A program made the translations under genes and the position numbers. The notes beneath the pieces were generated by a model. The model was not told the DNA's origin, did not search any database, and was given only the letters and a program-made list of their open reading frames with translations. A stretch of 10,320 nucleotides of DNA, taken from assembly GCA_018334615.1 (NCBI GenBank), contig JAGXLP010000034.1:1-10320 (forward strand). Direction: 5' to 3'. How positions within the stretch are numbered: the first letter of the stretch is position 1; every line of letters begins with the position of its first letter. Of this stretch, positions 6,180 to 10,320 are shown in pieces. The DNA is from Candidatus Bipolaricaulota bacterium. Lineage in GTDB: Bacteria > Bipolaricaulota > Bipolaricaulia > M55B111.

Positions 6180-6267
6180 GGAGGAGTGACCGAATTGGCA
6201 AGGAGCCGGTCTCGAAAACCGGTAAGGCCAGCAGGCCCTGTGGGTTCGAGTCCCACCTCCTCCGCCA
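6180..6267 (+). tRNA. tRNA-Ser (anticodon CGA)
   Basis: The 88-nt gene folds as a class II tRNA. The acceptor stem is GGAGGAG with CTCCTCC, then discriminator G and encoded CCA (6265-6267). The anticodon stem CCGGT/ACCGG encloses loop CTCGAAA, giving anticodon CGA (6213-6215), which reads UCG. The long variable arm GGCC-AGCA-GGCC is typical of serine tRNA. The T arm is GTGGG-TTCGAGT-CCCAC. It is separated from tRNA-Arg by only 8 nt, so both are probably on one transcript. Confidence 0.97.
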
Positions 6268-6275
6268 GCTTTCTT

Positions 6276-6352
6276 GCGCCCGTAGCTCAGTGGATGAGAG
6301 CGACGGATTGCGGATCCGTAGGTCGGGGGTTCAAATCCTCCCGGGCGTACCA
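6276..6352 (+). tRNA. tRNA-Arg (anticodon GCG)
   Basis: The 77-nt gene has acceptor stem GCGCCCG with CGGGCGT (a G-U pair at 1-72), discriminator A and encoded CCA. The D arm is GCTC-AGTGGATGA-GAGC, including the arginine identity base A20. The anticodon stem ACGGA/TCCGT holds loop TTGCGGA, giving anticodon GCG (6310-6312) for CGC. Most bacteria read CGU/CGC with an ACG tRNA modified to inosine, so GCG is less usual. The T arm is GGGGG-TTCAAAT-CCTCC. Confidence 0.96.
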
Positions 6353-6366
6353 AAGATAACTCAAAA

Positions 6367-6996
6367 ATGACGACAAAGAGAAAGTACTCCAATCTTGGCG
6401 AGCTGTTCGATATCCTTGTCCAGAACGAGGGAGCAAAGGTAGAATACGAACACGGTGAGACGATATACAAGGAAGGTGAGCCCGACAATAAGATTTACCG
6501 AATCCAGTCCGGTGGAGTATCACAGTCCCAGAGGATCTCAAATGGTAAATTATTAACTTACCAGATCCTCCTAACGAAAGATATCTTCTCAACGTATCGC
6601 CTTTCCTGTCACGTGGTAAACCAGCCCTGTACTGCAAAAGCCCTGGTAGAAACAACTCTTCAGGAGGTATTGAGAGATTCATTTCGAGATCACCTACTGA
6701 AGAATCCGTCACTTACACTTGACGTAATGGACCTAATCTCTGAAGAACTACAATCACGCGACCTTACCCTGGAAAACCAAATATCGCTGACCGCAAAGGA
6801 GAGGATCCACTCTATACTGCAAAAATTGGCTCCCCTTGGCGAAAAGTCGGACGAAGGGCGGTCAATTAACTTCCTCACCCGAAAAGAGCTGGCCGACATG
6901 GCAGGAATGACGGAGGAAACAGTGACCCGAAGCCTCGGGCAGCTGGAAAAAGAGGGGCAGTTAAAGAAAAACCGGGGAGAAGTGGTGTTATTTTAA
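6367..6996 (+). CDS. Crp/Fnr-family transcriptional regulator
   Basis: The 209-aa protein has the Crp/Fnr layout: an N-terminal cupin-like sensor domain (about 20-115, with GETIYKEGEPDNKIYRIQSGGV), a dimerisation helix (about 116-150) and a C-terminal winged helix (about 150-209), whose helix-turn-helix reads LTRKELADMAGMTEETVTRS (170-189). The usual GELALL...R phosphate-binding cassette of cAMP-binding members is not recognisable, and the N-terminal cysteine cluster of FNR is absent. Two cysteines, C81 and C88 (SCHVVNQPC), could bind a ligand or respond to redox, which is speculation. The ATG lies 14 nt after tRNA-Arg, with no Shine-Dalgarno sequence. It is divergent from the hydrogenase-metVF operon and is a candidate regulator of it. 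The signal is unknown. Confidence 0.88.
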   Translation: MTTKRKYSNLGELFDILVQNEGAKVEYEHGETIYKEGEPDNKIYRIQSGGVSQSQRISNGKLLTYQILLTKDIFSTYRLSCHVVNQPCTAKALVETTLQEVLRDSFRDHLLKNPSLTLDVMDLISEELQSRDLTLENQISLTAKERIHSILQKLAPLGEKSDEGRSINFLTRKELADMAGMTEETVTRSLGQLEKEGQLKKNRGEVVLF

Positions 6997-7101
6997 CCGG
7001 CTCTTACCCTATATAGATCAGTAGCAGTACAGTTTCAGGATTTTACCTTCTCCGCAACTAGAAACGTCTTCCATGGAACGAGAGTTGAAAAATCGAGGAA
7101 A

Positions 7102-7755
7102 CTAGTTCAGTTTTTCAAGGACTTGCTCGTATCCCCGCTTCATCAACGAACTATGAATCGATCCTCCCGCTTTATTGAGGTTACACCACTTTAGTTGTTT
7201 TATCTCGTGCTTTGGTTGAATCTTGCTAACCTCACCCGGAATTTCAGCCAGGTAATAAAATATGATCCACTGATAGCTATTCTGGTCACCGATGGCGCTA
7301 AATACGTTTAGAAGCCTTTTCACTCTCGGCTTTACGTTGATTTCTTCCTCTACCTCCCTCTCAACCGCCTCCAACGGCTCCTCACCGTATACTAAAAACC
7401 CGCCCGGCAATGTCCAGTAATCACGGTTATATCCTCGTGAAGGCTTAACCAACAACACCCTATCACGGTCACGTATTACGGCCTCGACCACAACCCGCGG
7501 AAGAGAGAAATTGACCGCCTTTCTTACGGTAGATTCGACGTTATCCATCAGAGGAATATCTTCTTTATTTAACCACTTCCTTGGATGTTGGGATATTACC
7601 GGTTCTGCATAAACAACCTCCTTGGATTCAACGTCCATCTTTGCCCTTGGTCGAATCGAAAAAGGGATCTTCTCCTTTGACCGCGGAAACTTTAACCTGC
7701 CCTTCTCCTCAACAAGATATATCTTTCCGTCAGTTTCAACATAGTATTGTGTCAT
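7102..7755 (-). CDS. NUDIX hydrolase with N-terminal extra domain
   Basis: The 217-aa protein has a C-terminal NUDIX fold (about 87-217) that would hydrolyse a nucleoside-diphosphate-linked substrate. The Nudix box runs from G119 to V141 and keeps G-x5-E-x7-REV-x-EE, with the metal-binding glutamates; the usual Gly near its end is Asn140. WTLPGGF precedes it. The first 85 residues (TQYYVETDGKIYLVEEKG...) form a separate small domain of unknown role, with no zinc cysteines, so it is not a classical NudC. The substrate cannot be predicted. The ATG at 7755 is chosen as the first ATG and a natural domain start; a TTG at 7845 would add 30 residues of less convincing sequence. Neither has a strong ribosome site. 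It converges on the Crp/Fnr gene and diverges from nrdJ. Confidence 0.87.
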   Translation of the reverse strand: MTQYYVETDGKIYLVEEKGRLKFPRSKEKIPFSIRPRAKMDVESKEVVYAEPVISQHPRKWLNKEDIPLMDNVESTVRKAVNFSLPRVVVEAVIRDRDRVLLVKPSRGYNRDYWTLPGGFLVYGEEPLEAVEREVEEEINVKPRVKRLLNVFSAIGDQNSYQWIIFYYLAEIPGEVSKIQPKHEIKQLKWCNLNKAGGSIHSSLMKRGYEQVLEKLN

Positions 7756-7874
7756 GGGTTTAATCCCGAATAGTTTAAACCAGTCACCGGCTAAACACAA
7801 ATGTGAAACTCGTCGCTTCCCAATAGAAGGTAACTTTGGGGCCAATGATTCCCTAATAGCGGATCAGACGCCAT

Positions 7875-7900
7875 TTTATCGATATTTATCGCTTATCGAT
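7875..7900. promoter_or_regulatory. TTATCG repeat cluster between NUDIX gene and nrdJ
   Basis: TTATCG occurs three times in 23 bp (7876-7881, 7886-7891, 7893-7898). The first two are part of TTTATCG spaced exactly 10 bp apart, and two ATCGAT palindromes lie 17 bp apart. The cluster sits just upstream of the putative nrdJ -35 box, a plausible operator position. It does not match the NrdR box. The role is inferred. Confidence 0.35.
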
Positions 7901-7904
7901 CAGC

Positions 7905-7932
7905 TTGTATCAACTTACGCTTTGAATAAACT
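7905..7932 (+). promoter_or_regulatory. Possible nrdJ promoter
   Basis: TTGTAT (7905-7910) and TAAACT (7927-7932) are separated by 16 nt and resemble sigma70 boxes. The start would fall near 7939, leaving a short leader with the GAGGTGG ribosome site (7944-7950). The match is modest and the region is AT-rich. Confidence 0.3.
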
Positions 7933-7955
7933 TATTTATACCGAGGTGGCAAAAA

Positions 7956-10320
7956 GTGGAACTTAAAAAAGTAAAAAAACGCGATGGATCTATTGTAGAT
8001 TTTGATAAAACTAAAATTAGAGACGCAATACTCAGGGCAGCTCAGGCTGCCGGGTCCGACGCCGTAAATCAAGCTGACTCTCTCGCGGAAAAAGTAACCA
8101 ATGATTTAAGAGATATCTACGGGAGCGACACATTCTCGAAAGATGAGTTCCCCGAAGTCGAGGACATTCAGGACACTGTGGAAAAGGTCCTAATCGAAGA
8201 GGGGCATTATTCGACTGCCAAGAAATATATCCTCTATCGCCAGGAACATAGACAGAAACGAAGAGAAAAAGAAAAGCTCTTAAATAAAACCAAGATTGGC
8301 AGCATTGGCAAGAAATTTAGCCTAAAAGCGCTCAGGGTACTGGCTTCGCGTTACCTGCTGAGGGACGGCGAAGGAAAAATAAAAGAGTCCCCAAAGGAGT
8401 TATTCGAGCGGGTCGCCACAAACATCACGATTCCTGACTTGCTGCGGGACGAACGTATTTTTGATGAAAAAGGAAACGCGACAACCTCACCCAAAACGGA
8501 GGATTATTTATCCTCATTCAGGAATTACGGAAATAGATATGATTTCGATAACCATTACATAAACCAGTGGACCTTCAAAGCCATGGCGGAACTATTCGAG
8601 GAGCTGTCGAAGCAAGGGCATCTCAAAATAGATTTCCCCAAATTCCTGAGCCTCCTCGATGAGGGTCATTTCGACAAATACCACCAGAATTGGAAAAAGT
8701 ACTTCGACCTGATGGTCAGCCAAAAGTTTCTTCCCAATAGCCCGACCCTGATGAACTCCGGAACCAGGCTTGGCCAATTAAGTGCCTGCTTCGTTCTACC
8801 CATAGAAGACGACATGGGAAAGATTATGGATGCATCCAAAGATGCCGCGTTGATCTTTCAGAGTGGAGGGGGAGTAGGGATCAACTACTCGAAATTGCGT
8901 CCGGAAGGTGACATCGTTGCCTCCACTTCCGGAGTAGCATCCGGCCCTTTATCTTTCATGAGAATTATCGACACGGTAACCGACGTGGTCAAACAGGGCG
9001 GTAAACGTAGGGGGGCAAACATGGGGATAATGAACATCGATCATCCCGACGTGAAGGATTTCATCAACGTCAAACAGAAGGAGGGAAAACTGGAAAACTT
9101 CAACATCTCGGTCGGGACGACCGCAGAGTTCTGGGAGTCCATCGAAGATGAAGAGAAGTCTACCTTCGAACTGATAAACCCCCGCACCAAAAAAGCCGTC
9201 TCCCACGAAAATCCAAAGGCGCTTCTGGAGCTTATTTCTCACTCGGCATGGGAATCGGCGGACCCGGGGATGCTTTTCTTTGACAGGATTAACCAGTATA
9301 ACGTACTCGAGCCAGCCAAGGGAAAGATAAGGGGGACAAATCCCTGTGGAGAGCAACCACTTTATGATTACGAATCCTGTAACCTGGGATCGATAAACCT
9401 TTACAACTTACTGGGAGAGGACGGGTTTGATTGGGAAGAGTACGAAAAAACAATTAGGACCGCAACTCGGTTTCTCGATAACGTGCTGGACATGAATAGA
9501 TTTCCTCTGGAAAAAATTGAAGAGGCTACTAAAGAAACGAGAAAAATCGGGCTTGGCGTGATGGGTCTTTCGGACCTACTTTACGAACTGGGTATTAAAT
9601 ACAACTCCGAACAGGGCTACAAAATGATGGAACAGTTTGCCGAAACTCTCACCTACTTTTCCATGGACGAATCCGTAGAACTGGCGAAAGAAAGAGGGGT
9701 CTTCCCCGCCTACAATGAATCGGGCTATACGAAGGGAAGTATACCTGTACCCGGATATTACGAAAAGGAAGACTACGAAAGGGACTGGGACGGTCTCATA
9801 GATAAAATAGAAAGCCACGGAATAAGAAATGGCATGACGACGACAATAGCCCCCACGGGGAGTATTTCGATGATCGCGGATACGTCGCACGGAATCGAAC
9901 CGGAGTTTGCCCTCGCTTACGAAAAGAACGTCACTGCGGGTGACTTTTACTACGCAAACGAGGTCTTCGCGGAAACCCTCAAGGAAGAGGGAATCTTTAG
10001 CGAAAATCTACTTGAAAAAATAAATAAGAATTATGGTAGCCTGGCGGGTCTGGAAGAGATTCCGCAGGAACTAAAAGAGGTTTTTGTAACCGCGCTTGAC
10101 GTTCATTATACAGATCATCTCATGGCGCAGGCTTGCTGGCAGGACTGGGTCACTGCATCGATTTCTAAGACGATTAACATGCCCAACAGCGCCACTCCCG
10201 ACGACATCCTTAACTCATTCCTCCTTGCTCATAAACTTGGTTTAAAAGGGCTAACCATATATCGGGACGGATCGAAGTCACGCCAGGTACTCAACATGGA
10301 CGGGGATCAATCCCGGGAAA
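7956..10320 (+). CDS. nrdJ: Adenosylcobalamin-dependent (class II) ribonucleotide reductase, N-terminal 788 codons
   Basis: NrdJ reduces ribonucleotides to deoxyribonucleotides using coenzyme B12 to generate a thiyl radical, without O2. Residues 1 to about 90 are an ATP-cone allosteric domain (KKRDGSIVDFDKTKIRDAI). The catalytic barrel follows, with PNSPTLMNSGT, the redox cysteine C278 (LSACF), GGGVGINYSKLR, NPCGE with the radical cysteine C464 (N462, E466), the second redox cysteine C475, and APTGSIS. The 186- and 11-residue cysteine spacings agree closely with Thermotoga NrdJ. GLKGLTIYRDGSK near the edge precedes the usual C-terminal cysteine tail, which lies outside. The start is GTG with GAGGTGG a few bases upstream. 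The frame is open throughout, so this is an intact gene cut by the window edge. The reading as class II rather than class I rests on overall similarity and the lack of an adjacent nrdB. Confidence 0.95.
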   Translation, partial: MELKKVKKRDGSIVDFDKTKIRDAILRAAQAAGSDAVNQADSLAEKVTNDLRDIYGSDTFSKDEFPEVEDIQDTVEKVLIEEGHYSTAKKYILYRQEHRQKRREKEKLLNKTKIGSIGKKFSLKALRVLASRYLLRDGEGKIKESPKELFERVATNITIPDLLRDERIFDEKGNATTSPKTEDYLSSFRNYGNRYDFDNHYINQWTFKAMAELFEELSKQGHLKIDFPKFLSLLDEGHFDKYHQNWKKYFDLMVSQKFLPNSPTLMNSGTRLGQLSACFVLPIEDDMGKIMDASKDAALIFQSGGGVGINYSKLRPEGDIVASTSGVASGPLSFMRIIDTVTDVVKQGGKRRGANMGIMNIDHPDVKDFINVKQKEGKLENFNISVGTTAEFWESIEDEEKSTFELINPRTKKAVSHENPKALLELISHSAWESADPGMLFFDRINQYNVLEPAKGKIRGTNPCGEQPLYDYESCNLGSINLYNLLGEDGFDWEEYEKTIRTATRFLDNVLDMNRFPLEKIEEATKETRKIGLGVMGLSDLLYELGIKYNSEQGYKMMEQFAETLTYFSMDESVELAKERGVFPAYNESGYTKGSIPVPGYYEKEDYERDWDGLIDKIESHGIRNGMTTTIAPTGSISMIADTSHGIEPEFALAYEKNVTAGDFYYANEVFAETLKEEGIFSENLLEKINKNYGSLAGLEEIPQELKEVFVTALDVHYTDHLMAQACWQDWVTASISKTINMPNSATPDDILNSFLLAHKLGLKGLTIYRDGSKSRQVLNMDGDQSRE

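Noticed and set aside
8592..9890. Three - strand open frames inside nrdJ
   Set aside because: They are antisense to an intact, well-conserved gene and resemble no family.
1..10320. Search for CRISPR arrays, insertion sequences, prophage genes or attachment sites (tRNA genes checked for 3' duplications)
   Set aside because: No regularly spaced repeats, transposase or integrase was seen, and no duplicated tRNA 3' end was noticed within the window.

Overview
The window looks like a chromosomal segment of an anaerobic bacterium that carries the Wood-Ljungdahl methyl branch. The bacterial reading rests on clear Shine-Dalgarno sites, sigma70-like promoters, hairpin-plus-T-tract terminators, tRNAs with encoded CCA and a Crp/Fnr-type regulator. 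The window does not name the lineage. Gene content (MetVF, a soluble-looking [NiFe] hydrogenase, a B12-dependent ribonucleotide reductase, succinyl-CoA ligase) suits an H2-using acetogen-like or CO2-fixing anaerobe, possibly from an uncultured phylum. That last point is a guess.

Layout. At the left edge is the 3' end of sucC (+ strand, to 404). It faces sucD (- strand, 1467-598) tail to tail across a bidirectional terminator, which is odd because these two subunits of one enzyme usually share an operon. Upstream of sucD, after a leader with mutually exclusive hairpins, lies a compact four-gene unit on the - strand. In transcription order it is: [NiFe] hydrogenase small subunit (5672-4806), large subunit (4809-3295), metV (3208-2516) and metF (2529-1645). 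Two of its three junctions overlap. A near-consensus promoter (5999-5970) and a leader of about 290 nt with a terminator-like hairpin precede it.

The 507-bp intergenic region 5673-6179 separates this operon from a + strand unit: tRNA-Ser(CGA), tRNA-Arg(GCG) and a Crp/Fnr-type regulator (6367-6996). A NUDIX hydrolase (- strand, 7755-7102) converges on the regulator. Divergent from the NUDIX gene, across a promoter region with repeated TTATCG motifs, is an adenosylcobalamin-dependent ribonucleotide reductase (nrdJ, 7956 onward) that runs off the right edge. It is intact over 788 codons.

How the genes may work together. MetF reduces methylene-tetrahydrofolate to methyl-tetrahydrofolate, and MetV is its cysteine-rich Fe-S/zinc partner. 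A hydrogenase translated from the same transcript, with no Tat signal in its small subunit and no cleavable tail on its large subunit, suggests a cytoplasmic H2-driven methylene-tetrahydrofolate reductase made of HydS-HydL-MetV-MetF. This is the most interesting hypothesis in the window. The neighbouring Crp/Fnr-type protein, divergent from the operon, is a candidate regulator. The remaining genes are housekeeping: succinyl-CoA ligase, tRNAs and dNTP synthesis.
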